From: Cladorrhinum sp. PSN259
Lineage: Eukaryota; Ascomycota; Sordariomycetes; Sordariales; Podosporaceae
NCBI GenBank assembly: GCA_033725935.1
Contig: MU867099.1
Coordinates: 129,981 to 193,980, forward strand
Reading direction: 5' to 3'
Length of the DNA stretch: 64,000 nucleotides
In this document: positions 23,155 through 35,607 of the stretch, one piece after another
Layout: each line of letters starts with the position of its first letter
How positions within the stretch are numbered: the stretch's first letter is position 1
Position numbers and translations under genes: made by a program
Notes under the pieces: generated by a model
Told to the model about the DNA's origin: nothing
Database searches by the model: none
What the model saw: the letters and a program-made list of their open reading frames with translations, nothing else

Positions 23155-25565
23155 TCAACCAACAGTTGTAGTGGCTTGTGCTGGCTTGGCCTTTTCGAAC
23201 GACTCCTTCTCAACCGCCGCCTCCATCATCCTGTTCCCGCTTATAATCGACGTCGTGCAGATGATGATGTTTCTCCGTTCTGTAAGATTTCAGGAATTAG
23301 CAGACTGACTTCCAAACCAGATCGATTTAGTCAAGGGGAGTTTCCATACCCTCTTCCTGCTTCGCGATAAACCGCAGTGCCGCAATCTCACTAAAGCTGA
23401 TGCCGCCCACAAATACAACAAAGACCGTCTTTTTGTCGCCACCGCCGGACAAAAGAGCGCGAGCTTTGACCGCTTTATCTTCGCCTTTCTGAACCTCGTC
23501 AAAGGTCTGACCTCGAGCATGCTTCACCGCATCGTCAAATCCTCGCCAGCCATGGGCTCCACTACCTGCTGCCCCGACTGCGCCCGCTACACCATTCCCT
23601 CGGGTTATTGACAACAAGTACTGCTTTTGTAACACACATTGTACGAGACGGACAGATAAAGGGGCGTAGCCACTGTAGACATATGCAATATCGTTGGGAT
23701 CGTGTTCATTGACTTCGTCCACGATGAGTCGAAGCTGTTTCCGAAGGTAGGTGTAATTAGTCTTTGTGCCAGGCGCCCCTACTGAGCCGGTCATCGGTAT
23801 CATGGAAGCCAGCGGCGAAGATCTGGATAAGAACATCTGAAGCCTCTCCAAGTTGTGCAGGGTAAGAAGGTGCTGGTATCCGTATCCCTGGAGAATAAGA
23901 CGCCGGAAATGGTCCAGTTCCCTGGTCTTGATTCCGCCAGAAATGCAAGAGTAAATGCACAAAAGCCTCAACACCTGAGGTAATGGTGTGTCTCGGGCTA
24001 TGAGCTCCTCAATCGCCTCAAACTGCGATGATGGATCAGCACCTGCTGCAAGGTTTTGCTGTACTTCGAGAAGCTTGTTAAAGTTCTCTGTTCGCGTGTA
24101 CTTGATGATCTCTTCTGCCAGGCCGGTGTGAATTTTAAGGCTCTGCTGCTCTGCTTGATATCCAGGAAGCTTTTGTACGAACTCCCTCAGCTCCGCTGTG
24201 GTCTTGGAGCTGTGCCTACTTTCGTAATCACTCTGCAGCCGGCGGGCTATTTTGTTCAAGAGACCGCCAACAATGGCAAAGTTTGCATCACGAAGTTGCC
24301 CAAAGAGTTTGTCTGAGCCCTCCAGTTGGATATTGCGTTTTCGCGACTGTCCATTGCTTGCCGGCGCAGCAGCCGAGGCGCCCTGAGCAGACTGAGGTGG
24401 TGCACCGACAATCGTCGTATCAACACTAGTCTGGTTATTTTGAATCCCAAATACTTCGTCGATCAGGCCTTCGTATGTCAGCTGCGTGAGAAGCGGTGTA
24501 ACAAAGTCAACTTCTCTGTCGATTATGATGACACTCTCAATAGTAGTACTGGGACTTAGTCCAACTTTATCCATCTCACTCGCGTCTTCGCCGGCGAGTA
24601 ATTCCTGCCGCATGCGACCAAGAAGGTCAGCAACCCGCTTGGCATTATCACCTTTGCCGACGATACGAGGAAATAATCCGTGCTTTTGCTGAATGTCCAT
24701 CAAAGCGCGGGAGAGTGTGAATACCGGAGTTGGGTCTTTTGCGAGATACAAGTCACGGAATGAGTCGTCGAGCTCCAGAGAAAGAACATCTCTGTCCAGG
24801 GGGAAGAAGTACAGTGGAAGTTCGGCCACATTGGTGTCACCCAACACGCCGGCTTCCTCGAGAACCTTGTCGGATAGTTGGGTTCGTCGGGGTACCCAAA
24901 AGATGTGAAACTCGTGGGGCGATTGGGCTTCTCTTTGTAGGCGCGTTATCTGGTCTGCAAACTGTCAGCACATTATGATGGCGTCTACCGCACTTTCTTT
25001 CCTTCTTCACTATTTAGTGACGCTAATGAGTTTGCGCTGAGCCTGGTTGGCTTTATGTATGGCCAATTCCATATGAACAGCACTGAGTTGAAAGGAAGTC
25101 GATGCTGTCCTTCCCTCTACAAACATCGAGGTGAAGGCCGAACGAAATATATCTAACGTTGTCGCATGAGAACGATCGACTCGGATAGCTTACCTGCGAT
25201 GGCATGAGCGTTGTGGGCAGACTCTCCACGGGCGATGAAGACGACATTGCGCTGGCTTGTATCGGTATTTTTATTGTGTAGGTAAAATATCTTGTCGACG
25301 CCGTAGTCACGGAGAGTAGATGCTTTTACAATGACACCAACTGGGCCAGCAAGCTTCTCCTCAATCACGAGGTTCTTCTTGCCACGGACCTAGAGGGGTA
25401 GACGCTGCCTGTCAGTTCAGCAGTTCAGCAATCCAGCACTGCGCAAGCTGTCGGCCAGTAGGCCATACTGTGGGTGTAAATACTTACGGATTCGAGAAGA
25501 TGAAGCAAGTCTTTTCGCGCCTTGTCTCTAACTTGTTCCGTATCAAACCCCGCGTGAGGCGCCAT
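23155..25565 (-). CDS. vps33: Vps33, Sec1/Munc18 subunit of HOPS/CORVET
   Basis: SM-family protein that binds SNAREs in the HOPS and CORVET tethering complexes for fusion at endosomes and vacuoles. Exons 25565-25488, 25389-25194, 24954-23350 and 23279-23155, 667 residues; yeast Vps33 is of similar length. Family blocks include VFIARGESAHNAHAIA, FHIFWVPRR, LPLYFFPLDRDVLSLEL, IIDREVDFVTPLLTQLTYEGLIDE, the internal SDYESRHSSKTTAELREFVQKLP, and VFVVFVGGISFSEIAALRFIAKQEE. The last exon is easily missed: reading on past 23350 gives a stop after only a few residues, while splicing 23349-23280 continues into NIIICTTSIISGNRMMEAAVE, the conserved end of the family. The start at 25565 (MAPHAGFDTEQVRDKARKDLL) is the only one fitting the first exon. 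Confidence 0.95.
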
Positions 25566-26443
25566 GGTGATGAGCTCTCATTGCAGTCGCCCCAAGATGT
25601 TGTGTCCAGACGAACCTGAAGCTCGGGGGCACTGGGACCTGGACACAGCAACTGAAAGTCTTGGCCTGAGTGGTAACGCTGGCATGGGTCCATGGGCCCA
25701 AGCTCCTCTATCAAACATGCGGGGCAGGCACCAACATCAAAACCGCCCCGAAGCTGTTGACTCGGCATCCACGCAGACAACACTGTCACTGGACTTACAT
25801 GTGTGATTGGGCAGATATAATAAAGGGCGGTGGCGCGAAAGTACAGAATACTCATATCTGTAAGTGCACATACTCCAAACCTTGCTGATATAAGAAAAAA
25901 GTGGAAGCCTCTCGTGTACTTCCATTATTGGATCCCTGCTGAATACGTACAGTATATGTAGGTAAGATCAGCCGGATGTAGGTCTGTAGACGCAACAAGG
26001 GGTTCCCCGTTTCCCGTCACGATTAACTACAAAGACGCAACAGCTTCATCGACCGGGACGAGGTAATAACATTTCCGTTCTATCGGAACTTGGTTCAAAA
26101 ATCCATCTAGTTCGTATCAAATTGTAGGTATAAGCCGAGCCCCTTTATAAAGTCTTGAATGGCACATGTCCACTCAGACTCTTCAACTGGATATCGCCGG
26201 TTCTCTTCGGCAATATATTTTCCTTCCAGTCCTAGTAACACAAAAACTGTAAAAAATGCAAGCCTGAAAAACGACACATGTCCAGGAATGCTCATAAACT
26301 CCAGATCAGCACCACCAGATGACAAGGTAGCACTGGATGCAGAAAGCCCAGTTTCCCAAAGCAAATCGCCAATAAATCAGATGCCCCAGCCCCTCATATT
26401 TAAAGCCAAAACGCCAGCCGATGGTGATGCAACAGCGATCTCG
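25566..26443. other. Intergenic, vps33 promoter side
   Basis: 878 bp between vps33 and the E2 gene, both minus strand. The region presumably holds the vps33 promoter and the E2 3' end. No gene was recognised. Confidence 0.45.
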
Positions 26444-27036
26444 TTACACATTGTTATCGTGGTAATAGAAATCGATATCCTTCGGACGAAGGCGGTTACC
26501 ACGGACAAACTCCTCGTCGCCGGCTGGACGCTCATCTTTGTTGTTTCCCGTCAACATGCTCTGCAGACTCATACAGATACTCTCAACGTTCTGCACGGGG
26601 CTCCATCCTTGCTGACCGAGGAGATCCAAGCAAATGATACCGTTCGAGTAAATGTGGGGATGGATGGGAATCGGTCTATTGGAGAGTTTTACAAAAACCA
26701 CTTCAGGAGGTTCTGACGGGAAGAGAATTGTCAGTTCTAGCCACGAAGCAAGTTGTCGAAGGCAATCAATACTGACCAATCGGATACTGCGCGCTGAACT
26801 TGAACTTCAATCTGTATACCTGATTCTGGTACAATGGGTTGTTATCCAGAACTCTGATATCCAGAAACCACTCGTCGAAGTTATCGGCCGAGACGAGCTC
26901 TATTCCGGGTGGGAGGCTATTGTTGATCTGATCGCATTTCCGTTGTCAGACTCTGTACCCGTTGGGGGAGAACCTGGGGCGTTCAGGTGCTAACCTTAGA
27001 CAACTCCTTGCCGAGTCGCTTTGTCGCAAACGACAT
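26444..27036 (-). CDS. UBE2W-like ubiquitin-conjugating enzyme (E2)
   Basis: Small E2 enzyme. Exons 27036-26995, 26927-26777 and 26712-26444, 153 residues, essentially only the UBC fold. It starts MSFATKRLGKELSK (helix 1). The block PIPIHPHIYSNGIICLDLL places HPH at residues 82-84, where most E2s have HPN, and the catalytic cysteine at C92. HPH and the YSNG.IC context are characteristic of UBE2W, which ubiquitinates alpha-amino groups of disordered N-termini. The C-terminus has RGNRLRPKDIDFYYHDNNV, echoing the UBE2W ending with a tryptophan/tyrosine-HDD-like segment. Intron borders are GTTAGC...GATCAG and GTCAGT...GTCAG; the first donor is weak, but the join restores the UBC frame exactly. 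N-terminal ubiquitination activity is inferred from the family. Confidence 0.88.
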
Positions 27037-29006
27037 GTTGGCGATACTCCTAATAATAGAGCTTTTAAGATTCAAGTGATGCTGTATGTATCAGCAGAAA
27101 GGGACCGGGCCCGAATTGCGACAGCCAACGAAGGCTGGTGGCGGGGTGGTGCTGCGAGAGTTCCAGTACAACTTGGTACTCAAGCGGGGCGGGGTGATGA
27201 GGGAGGCTTCCTGGTTATTTGAAGACAAGCAGCTGCTCAAGAAGTGATGGGTCGCAAACACCCCTGACCTGCTGTTGGGGGCTTATCAAGCTTCTTGGTT
27301 GTTTTGCCCTGAGCTTTCAAAGCCCAAAAGTGCTGTCAGCAAGAAAGAACTGAGAGACAGCAAGAACACAGAATTTGCTGCGTGCCGCGTCAAAGATCAG
27401 ATGCACAGTAAAGTATCGTGTTAATAAGTGAAGGTGACGATGAGCAGGCGGCGGACTGAAAGGATCCACTTTCCGCCGACTCACTGATGGGAACGATGCC
27501 AGCAGGAAGGAACCAAGCCGGTAGATGGAAATCGGCCTGATCGTCCATTGGTCGATCTGAAAGTTCAATTTAGATCAGAACAGAAGCCGCATGTGTTTTG
27601 CCTGTCTGGGGGGAATGTTCTGTAAAAGACATCAACTTCCAGATTTTCTGAAAGGAAAGGTCCATTGGAAAAAAGACGTCACATTCTTGACCCCTCGCTT
27701 GTCTTCCCCACGTGTACAGCGGATGCTGGACTCGTTGTGCGCAATACCAAAACGAGGGGTCCATGTGATTACCACACAGGAGTGAACAGGCCAGCCAATG
27801 CCAATGCACTTGCCTGGGCCACGACGCATCTCGATAATATTCTTGTCCATAGAAGGCTTCACTTATAACTTGGGTTTATGACACCTTCTAAGAAGTGCAG
27901 ACAGCAAATAGATCTCTCTGCCCCCAGCTCGCCCAGCTGGGTAAGACATCCAAGCAAGAGAGGCACAGGATGAAGAGTGCACTGTGCACAGCAGGCCGAA
28001 AGCAAGGCTGAGTTCTCACCCCCGGGTTCATACGCCGTAAACAAACCGGACCCAGACCTCACCTGTGGGAGGCGGTGCATGTGGGATATACGTCCCTTGG
28101 TCCCTTGGGCGCGTAAGGTGCAAGTCTACAAGACGGTGGGTGGGAGAACACTCAACGGGCATCAAGGGAACAAACTAGAGGTTGTGCAACTTGAAAAACG
28201 CCACATCAAGATGAATCCATCAAGACAGAGGACACAACATTCCAAGTTGCACAGGCTTTTTGTTATGTTCGGCTCCCGTGGTTGGTTCCCTCACACAAAA
28301 TGAGGATTCTGGAGATGGAATACCAGGCAACCAACTGCCCCTCCTCCCCCTGACCAAAAAGACACAGCCCGCCCAGGGGACCGATGCCTCGAGGTGCATC
28401 CTTACCAAGTTCCCAGCCCCAGCCTAGTGGATCTGATCATCTCCTATCATTATCCCATTTCTGGTTGTTGTTGTTCTGTCCAATTCATGTATTATATCTG
28501 CTGTTGGGCATTGCTGTGGTGAGGCCTTACGAAGGGCGTATTAAGCAAAGTATTAAAGAGTCTTGATCATTATCCCTTGAGGTTCCTTGTTGCTTTGTAC
28601 CTCCCACACCCCCTTCATTCAGCTGTCCCAGGTATCTGCACAATCAATCCACGGCGGGGCATCCTGCAGACCTAACCTGGCGACCCCTCGTCCAGCCCAA
28701 TTACTTGCCAAGGCTCGGGTTGTTGTGTCGCAACTGCACTTCCCAGGTCCCCTCCTCCGGGCAAGCCCCAGAGCAACACACCTTCAGTTTCCTCAGCCGC
28801 TCTTGACTGTCGCACCGCCGCCTGCTTCTGCTCTTTGTTACCTTCCATTCATCTGCAACTCCAACACAGCCGGGGGCTCCAGACGTGCCATTAGAACACA
28901 GGCAGGATCACATCCACGGCAAGAGCCAACTCAGAACTTTACAATACTTGTATCGCGCTCCCCCTATTGCTTTTGAAGTGAGATTGAATCTCCAAAGCTC
29001 GGCACC
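27037..29006. other. Divergent intergenic region, about 2 kb
   Basis: Between the E2 gene (-) and the kinase gene (+). A long pyrimidine-rich stretch at about 28570-28980 directly precedes the kinase start and looks like a long 5' leader. Short open frames there begin at non-ATG codons and have no recognisable product. Confidence 0.45.
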
Positions 29007-30656
29007 ATGAGCTGTAAGTCACCTCCGTTCCGACAGGCGTTGTCGAGACTCGGTCTGTTCTGTTCCTTCCAAGCAAGAACTCCCATGGCACAGTCCTCTC
29101 TCTGTCCTTTGAATAACCGCAGGGAAGCTCCTTGACCAATTATAGCTAACATATATGCTCTGTTGCGCAGTCTCGAACATGTTGAATCGCCTGCATGGGC
29201 AACCCGAGAGCTACGACAAGAAGTGCGCATTGTCCTACCTTTCTATCCTTCCACTGTGCATGTGGCACTGACACGCCGCAACAGATCGAAATATCGCTTC
29301 GGGCGCACACTCGGCGCAGGTACCTATGGCATCGTCAGGGAGGCTGAGAGCGCTGATGGAAGGGTTGCCATCAAGATTATCCTGAAGAAGAACGTCAGGG
29401 GCAATGAGCGCATGGTCCTCGACGAGCTGGAAATGCTTCAGCGACTTAAACATCCCCATATCGTCAAGTTTGTTGACTGGTTCGAATCAAGAGTTTGTTA
29501 TCCAAACCGCCTTGATTGAGTTGAAAGCTGAAGACTAACAGAGTGGTGCTTTAGGACAAGTACTACATTGTCACTGAGCTTGCTACGGGAGGAGAACTAT
29601 TCGACCGGATTTGCCAGCAAGGCAAGTTTACTGAGAAGGATGCGTCCCAGACTATCAAGCAGGTCATGGGTGCAGTAGACTACTTGCACAAGAATAATGT
29701 CGTCCATCGTGGTAAGTGTTGCAGTTGGGAAGGGACAGAATAGGGGGTTGCCCCGCATTCTGAACAGAGTCTGACTTACAGTCCAGATCTTAAACCCGAG
29801 AATCTTCTTTACCGTTCGAAAGAGCAAGATTCCGACCTTGTGCTGGCGGATTTCGGTATCGCAAAGATGCTTGGAGCCAAGGATGAAGTTCTCACCACCA
29901 TGGCCGGTTCATTTGGCTACGCAGCCCCCGAGGTGATGCTCAAGCAGGGCCACGGAAAGCCCGTGGACATGTGGTCGCTGGGCATCATCACCTACACACT
30001 GCTCTGCGGCTATTCGCCATTCCGCTCCGAGAACCTACAGGACCTTATCGACGAGTGCAGTGCCTGCCACGTTGTCTTCCACGACCGGTATTGGAAGGAT
30101 GTCAGCGACGACGCGAAGGACTTCATCCTCAAGCTGCTCAAGGCAAGGCCGGAGGACCGCTGGACGAGTGAGGTATGCTAGACATTTGTCCTCTCCTCAT
30201 GAAACCCCGCTAACTTTACCGTTATAGCAAGCTCTTGCTCACCCCTGGTTGAGCGGCGAGAACGCCACCGATCACAACTTGTTGCCCGAGATCAGGGCGT
30301 ACCTTACGCGGGCACGGTTGCGCCGTGGCATCGAGATGGTCAAACTCGCCAACCGTATCGAGGCGCTCAAGATGCAGGAGGATGATCCGGAGAACTCTGA
30401 TATGCCAAAGGATGCGACGTTAGCTGCCGACCAAACACGCCATTTCTCTTCAGGTAATGCTAACAACTCCAGCAGTGGAGATGAGAAGGCCGCCAGCCCT
30501 CCCCCTCCCCCGGGCGAGAAGCGCACGCTGTCCAAGGCTATCAAGGGCGCCATCTTTAGGGAGGTTGTCCTGGCCAAGGTTCGCGAGATGAGGGAACAGG
30601 AGGAGACGCTTAAGGTCACGGGCGAGGCTCAGGAGGGTCCGTCCAAGACTGCTTAA
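29007..30656 (+). CDS. Ca2+/calmodulin-dependent protein kinase (CaMK1 type)
   Basis: Serine/threonine kinase of the fungal CaMK group. Exons 29007-29013, 29171-29222, 29285-29492, 29555-29711, 29787-30172 and 30228-30656, 412 residues. Motifs: glycine loop GAGTYG (30-35), VAIK, catalytic loop HRDLKPEN with D142, DFG with D163, activation segment TTMAGSFGYAAPE (Thr as the possible target of a CaMKK), and PVDMWSLGIITYTLLCGYSPF. After the kinase core, RARLRRGIEMVKLANRIEALK is a basic amphipathic helix of the kind that serves as autoinhibitory and calmodulin-binding segment. The tail is Ser/Pro/Glu rich. The start needs a 7-nt coding exon (ATG AGC T) spliced to give MSFSNMLNRLHGQPESYDKK, the usual N-terminus of these kinases. 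Orthology to a particular named fungal camk gene is not settled here. Confidence 0.93.
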
Positions 30657-31508
30657 TGGCGATAGGAGGGCAGAGAGCTGGGGTAAAAGCTGGTGATGTG
30701 CACGAAGAAAAGGACGGGGACGAATGATACCACTTTTGCGACAGATACACATTTTGGGGTCTGTCAAGACGATGTATATCAATCTTGTGGGTTGGTGTCC
30801 TGATGTTTTTTTGAGAGTCGATGGTAGAGAGAACGGTAATGGGCAATACCCGCCATGCCCAGTACTGCTTTTTTTTTTTTTCTTTTGTTTTTTTTTTTCT
30901 TATTTCTTCGCGCATACACAATGCAATTTCCGTGTGTTTGAAGGTAGCAAGCACTCACAGGTTTCCCTCTTTCCTCTCTGTAACATTTTTTTGGACAGGG
31001 AAAGGTGGTACGCTATAAATTTATGATTTCTATCTCACAATCACAAATGATGAGTATCAGTTTCATTCAAAAATCATGGACTGTTTTACTTGACGATTTG
31101 CCTGCCCCGATTGACCAAAGTGTATGTATGGCTAATGTTCACAGGGTGAATGAAGCAAGAGTAAGTAGAAGGTAAGAAGACAAACGGTGAGGAAGTAAAA
31201 GAAGCAGAATGCCTTATCCAGCGTGTGTGTGCCTTTTGAAAGGTCCATAAAAAACGACGAGTACATATGTACATACCACCAAAGGGAAGATGCTCCAGTA
31301 GGTCACCAGCACGGACAGAGGATATGAGAATTGACGTAGAAAAAGCCAATGATTGGAACCAAAAGAAAGGTTGTAGATAGTTGTTGATGCTGGATCTAAT
31401 TATGTGGACTATAGGATAATTTTTTTTTAAAAAAATTTCCCCCAAATCGAGGTGTGAGGATGATATCATATAAAATATATAAAATCATGGAGGAGGAAGG
31501 GTAACCCC

Positions 31509-31520
31509 GGGGGGGGGGGG
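31509..31520. repeat. G12 homopolymer
   Basis: Twelve G in a row, preceded by four C and two more bases of the CCCCGGGG palindrome. Directly visible. Confidence 0.9.
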
Positions 31521-32052
31521 AAGGTTCACGATGTTTTAGAGATTTTCTTGAAGATATCGATGGATCCAGGGCCGTATGTGGAAATATTTCTGAGAAGGGA
31601 GATTGAGAAACAAACTTGAATCTCACAAGCCGCTTATTAGCTTTTCTAGGTTGTGCGTGAAGTGACGGAGTTGAGTGAGAGCGAGTGGAGTTGACATGAT
31701 GGCATGGTGGTTATGATGTACCCGGTGGCATTTTATCAAGACGAACGAGCCAGAGGTTTGTGAGAAGAGATGATGGGACCTGCGGGCGGGATTGTGTGGG
31801 ATGATGCTTGAGAAAGACCGGAAGGTTGTGGGGAGTTTTTTTTTTGGTTTTTGGGGGGTGGGTTCAATAGTGTGATGTAATTAGTTTTCCCAAAGGGATT
31901 CTTTGTTTAAAATAAACAAGAGAGCCATCTTTATTTCGGGGACCTTGGTGAGGGGAGGGATTAGACCCTTACTTTGCAGTTGAATACCGGAGATCGGGTC
32001 GAGGGGGGGGATGGTACCATCAAGAGCGGGTATCGCCCAGTCTTTTAGGAGG

Positions 32053-32086
32053 TTTTTTTTTTTTTTTGGGAGGGGGGGGGGGGGGG
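32053..32086. repeat. T15-GGG-A-G15 tract
   Basis: Fifteen T, three G, one A, fifteen G. A near-identical tract lies at 50985-51016. The G part could form a G-quadruplex, and the complementary strand is C15-T-CCC-A15. Confidence 0.92.
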
Positions 32087-33235
32087 TCCGCACTCTTGGG
32101 AGAGCCGGAGATTCGGGACAGACACTAAATATTTCATCATCTGGGATTGAGATAGTGTGGGAGCGTGGTGGAGAGAATTTGGAGACTTGGGAAATTACAT
32201 GCTTGAAGAGTAGCATTATTGCTTCCCGGAGGGTTGGAACCACACCATTTCGGTATGGGGAAATTGAGACCTCTTGTCTATCTTGGTATTATCAGTGACG
32301 CCACATGTGAGTGCGTTAGATGATGAGTTAGCTGTGTATGTTTTGTGCGCTGTTGGTTGGATATACTGAGATGCATGTTTGTGGCAATGTGAAGGGAAAA
32401 GGGGAGCAGAGTAGGCAAATGAGGCAACCTTTTACGGAGAATTCACGCCCCTTCTCTACACCGTTGCCGTAATTCTGCATAGCTCTTCGCCTCCAGTATG
32501 CTTCATTGATGCCTGTGCGTCCAAAAGCGATGGATGATCTGTGAAAACAGTTTCCTTTATTCTATCTATCCTGCCGTTCAGGGAGTACCAAAAGGTCAAG
32601 TGATCATGATCAACATGTGTGGACTGACGGCTTGGCTGAGAATGTCAAAGATATGGGGAACTTTCACATGGAGTGTACATACACCACCAGCAACATCAGA
32701 AGTTTGGAACAAGCATGTTTGACCAGCATGTACAATTATGATTTCTGATACCTGTCAAGAATCGAACTTCGAAGAAGAGAATATACACAGCTAGTATGTA
32801 CAGCTACAAAGAGGTATTGCTGGTGAACCGGCAATACACTTTAACAACGTCAAAAGAAAACATTTTATGCTTCTCTTGACCATCTCAGCTTGTCCCTTTT
32901 CTCCCTTTCCTCCCTTTCCTCCTCTCCTCGAGCATCACCAGCGAATAGATCCTCCCAAAAATAACGATTAATCACCCAGACAATGCGTTCATCAATGGCT
33001 GCTGTTGACAATATACTTTTGGCAAGAATATACACCTCCCAAGCAAAAGTTGTGTAAAAAGCAAACTCCCGTCCCCGCCGGCCTTATAAAGAGCGAAAGT
33101 AAAAGAAATCATTGCCTCCAATCCAATGTAGTTGTTGACTTTTGCGCCCAAATGCTCCATTTTGCCCAATCGTAAAAACTTCGTAATTGATCGTGAATCG
33201 AACAGAAAAATATGATTATATCCAGGCCGAGGGAT

Positions 33236-34438
33236 TTAGGAAAGCTCAGCAAGGGCAGCCTGGCATAATTCCTCATATCTCCTTGCGTCGAACCGCTTTC
33301 GTTGCCATCCAATCTTGCGCAGCCTCTCGATCCTAGTAGCTTTATCCATAAAGTCGGTTTCTTCGGTGGAAGCGGCTTTGGGTGATAACGACTCGTCCAA
33401 ACTGGCTGCATGGCGGACAAGTTGCGTTCTGAGTCCAGAGAGATGCTCGCAGCAGCGGTCGACAGATCGGGCAATGATGTAAGCGGATTCATCATCCTCT
33501 GATGATGATTCTAGTAGGTCTTCATCGTCGCATTCTGGAATGGTGTGAAGCGGCCACTCAACCTCTTGAAACTTGAGCAGTGATGGTGGAAGAACCGGCA
33601 ACTCCGGAAGCTCCTGTCTTGCGACACCGGCCTGGAAATATTCGTCGATTCCGAGTGTGGGTGAGTCTGGGCGGATGTAGGGTTCTGAAAAGTGAACTGG
33701 TTCTGATATTTGGATCGTCTCCTCCTTGGGAAGAGAAAATGACACCTTCTTTACACGCTTGGGCGAGTTGAGTCTGTTGGAAAGATCGTCAAAAGAGCAG
33801 ACGGATTCGGTGGGAGTGGACATCTGGGTATCTGGAGTCCATGATCGGGAGCTGACGGAACCGGATGGTGAATGGCAGCTGGAACCACGAGACGAGTTGA
33901 CAGATCCTGGTCGAAATTTGCTAAGTACGGATTCCTCGGCAGCGTTGATCAGAGTGGCAGCACGGTCAAAGTGGTTGCGTGCTTCCTGAAGAAAATGGTT
34001 TCGGAGAGGTGAGCTTGATGGAAGAGGCCGAGCACACATCTCCATGGAGGTTGCTGCATAGAAGTGAAGATAGATAAGGTAGACTGGCTCCACCTGTGCG
34101 CTGTCCTTGATGCTATCAAGAATCTCACTGCACCTCATTGAGCACGCCCGATATCGCTTGCCAAAGTGCATCTTCTTGATCTCTCTGATAGCCTTCTTCC
34201 AGTCTGCTGACGAGTACGGTACCATTGGGAGGGCGGCAGGAGTTGGCAAGGAGAAGCGTTTGGTGGGCCTCGGCCGAGATGGCTGAAACTGCAGTGAGAT
34301 AGCATTTGGAGTTGACTGGCGGCGAAGATCGGGTGTTCGTGATGGTGGTGGGCACGAGTACCGGTTGTTTATTGATGAAGCTGATTTTGCTGATGATGCT
34401 GATGATGCAAGCATCAACGGAATGAGCCCCTTCGCCAT
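33236..34438 (-). CDS. Conserved-looking protein of unknown function
   Basis: Single-exon frame of 400 residues starting at the ATG at 34438 (MAKGLIPLML); the frame upstream is open only to a TTG at 34480. I do not recognise the family. The N-terminal 80 residues are Ser/Pro rich. A helical block follows (SADWKKAIREIKKMHFGKRYRACSMRCSEIL, then VYLIYLHFYAATSMEMCAR and NHFLQEARNHFDRAATLINAAEES), which reads like TPR-type or MIT-like helix pairs. The middle (about 180-330) is Ser/Pro/Glu rich with acidic patches (ECDDEDLLESSSEDDES). The C-terminus is helical and basic (ERLRKIGWQRKRFDARRYEELCQAAL). The alternation of ordered helical blocks and low-complexity linkers, and coding-like composition over 1.2 kb without a stop, support a real gene. 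No signal peptide or membrane segment. Confidence 0.75.
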   Translation of the reverse strand: MAKGLIPLMLASSASSAKSASSINNRYSCPPPSRTPDLRRQSTPNAISLQFQPSRPRPTKRFSLPTPAALPMVPYSSADWKKAIREIKKMHFGKRYRACSMRCSEILDSIKDSAQVEPVYLIYLHFYAATSMEMCARPLPSSSPLRNHFLQEARNHFDRAATLINAAEESVLSKFRPGSVNSSRGSSCHSPSGSVSSRSWTPDTQMSTPTESVCSFDDLSNRLNSPKRVKKVSFSLPKEETIQISEPVHFSEPYIRPDSPTLGIDEYFQAGVARQELPELPVLPPSLLKFQEVEWPLHTIPECDDEDLLESSSEDDESAYIIARSVDRCCEHLSGLRTQLVRHAASLDESLSPKAASTEETDFMDKATRIERLRKIGWQRKRFDARRYEELCQAALAELS

Positions 34439-35607
34439 AGCTGGTTTTCTTTGGTGATGGTGAAAGATGATGACTTCCAATCCGTAACAAACGTCGAGAG
34501 AGTCGCTGGGAAGTGTTCTGGAGCTGAAACTTCCAGGCCGGAATAGATATTACTCACGGAGTCCTGGGACAGGCATACGCCCTGTTTGCACGGTAATGAG
34601 AACCTTGGGGAGATCGCCGAATACGACACAAAGCGCAATTCCCCTTGGCAAATTGAAGTGGATTCCAGCTCGACAGGACCGAGATGAGATGCAGCGAGAC
34701 GAGACAAGACGAGGAGAGTTGACAGTTCTTGACAGCCGACTCTGGGGGTCCAGGCTGGACTTTAGTGTCCTTTTTGAAGCTTCTCGAAGACGTTGGATCC
34801 CTGGGACTCCGGATACCGTCCGATTGGAACCGCAGACACCGGCCCCGTTCAGGAACGGAGCAGTGCAATGAGTGGTTTGGATGATGATGATGGGCAGTTG
34901 TGGTGGTGGTGGTGCTTCGAAACGATGCCGATCGTGCACGACCCAGGCTTTTGGATCTGGGACAGCCTGTCGAAAGGGTGGCGGCCGGTATTAGATTATT
35001 AGGCTGATCCGGTACCAGAAAACCTCAACACAATTGGATGTCTAAAAACACGGCCCGACAGATGCTGCAGCGGTTCGATGCGCGTCAACGTCAGGCGGTT
35101 GAATAGATCCGATGAACTTTAAGGAGTGGATTTCAACGTCGACCAAACGTTTCCAACGTGTTTTGCGGAGGCAGGTGTTGCGAGTGAATCGGAGCGTTGA
35201 GAAAGAGTCACGTCCGGTGAGTGAGAGTGAGTGGTGGGTGAGTGAATCACAGCTGTGAAGGAGTGAAGATCCAATGGATAAAAAAAGAGTGGACAAGGCG
35301 AGATCGCGCCAAGTGGAGGAGAATGCTGAAGGATATGCCCGTGGAGCAGCAATTCCCAATTCACAATTCTCGCTCTTTTTCTCAAAGTCGAGAGGAAAGG
35401 GGGCGGCGACGAGGGTTCTTTTTATTAAGCGTCATCTTTCCTGACCCTTCCTATCTGCATGACGCCAGAGTAACCCCGGCGGTTTTTTTGTGGGTTTGAA
35501 AACCACGGACGAAAATCAGTGCAGGAACAGATTGCTCCAAGAGGCTGGACGAGGGCACCGGCACGCGGGTGACAGACTAAGGCCGGGGCTCGTGCTGGGC
35601 GCTAACG

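Larger units (their letters stand above)
30657..33235. other. Convergent intergenic region, 2.6 kb, repeat rich
   Basis: 3' flanks of the kinase gene and of the 400-residue protein gene. It carries several homopolymer tracts: T-runs at about 30869-30898, a 12-G run at 31509-31520, a T/G tract near 31836-31860 and the paired T15/G15 tract at 32053-32086. No supported gene. Confidence 0.5.

Noticed and set aside
28587..28976. 129-codon frame in the kinase leader
   Set aside because: Starts at TTG; composition reflects the C/T-rich leader only.
31881..32243. 120-codon frame on the minus strand
   Set aside because: Runs through the T15/G15 tract, so its Pro/Lys-rich content is a repeat artefact.
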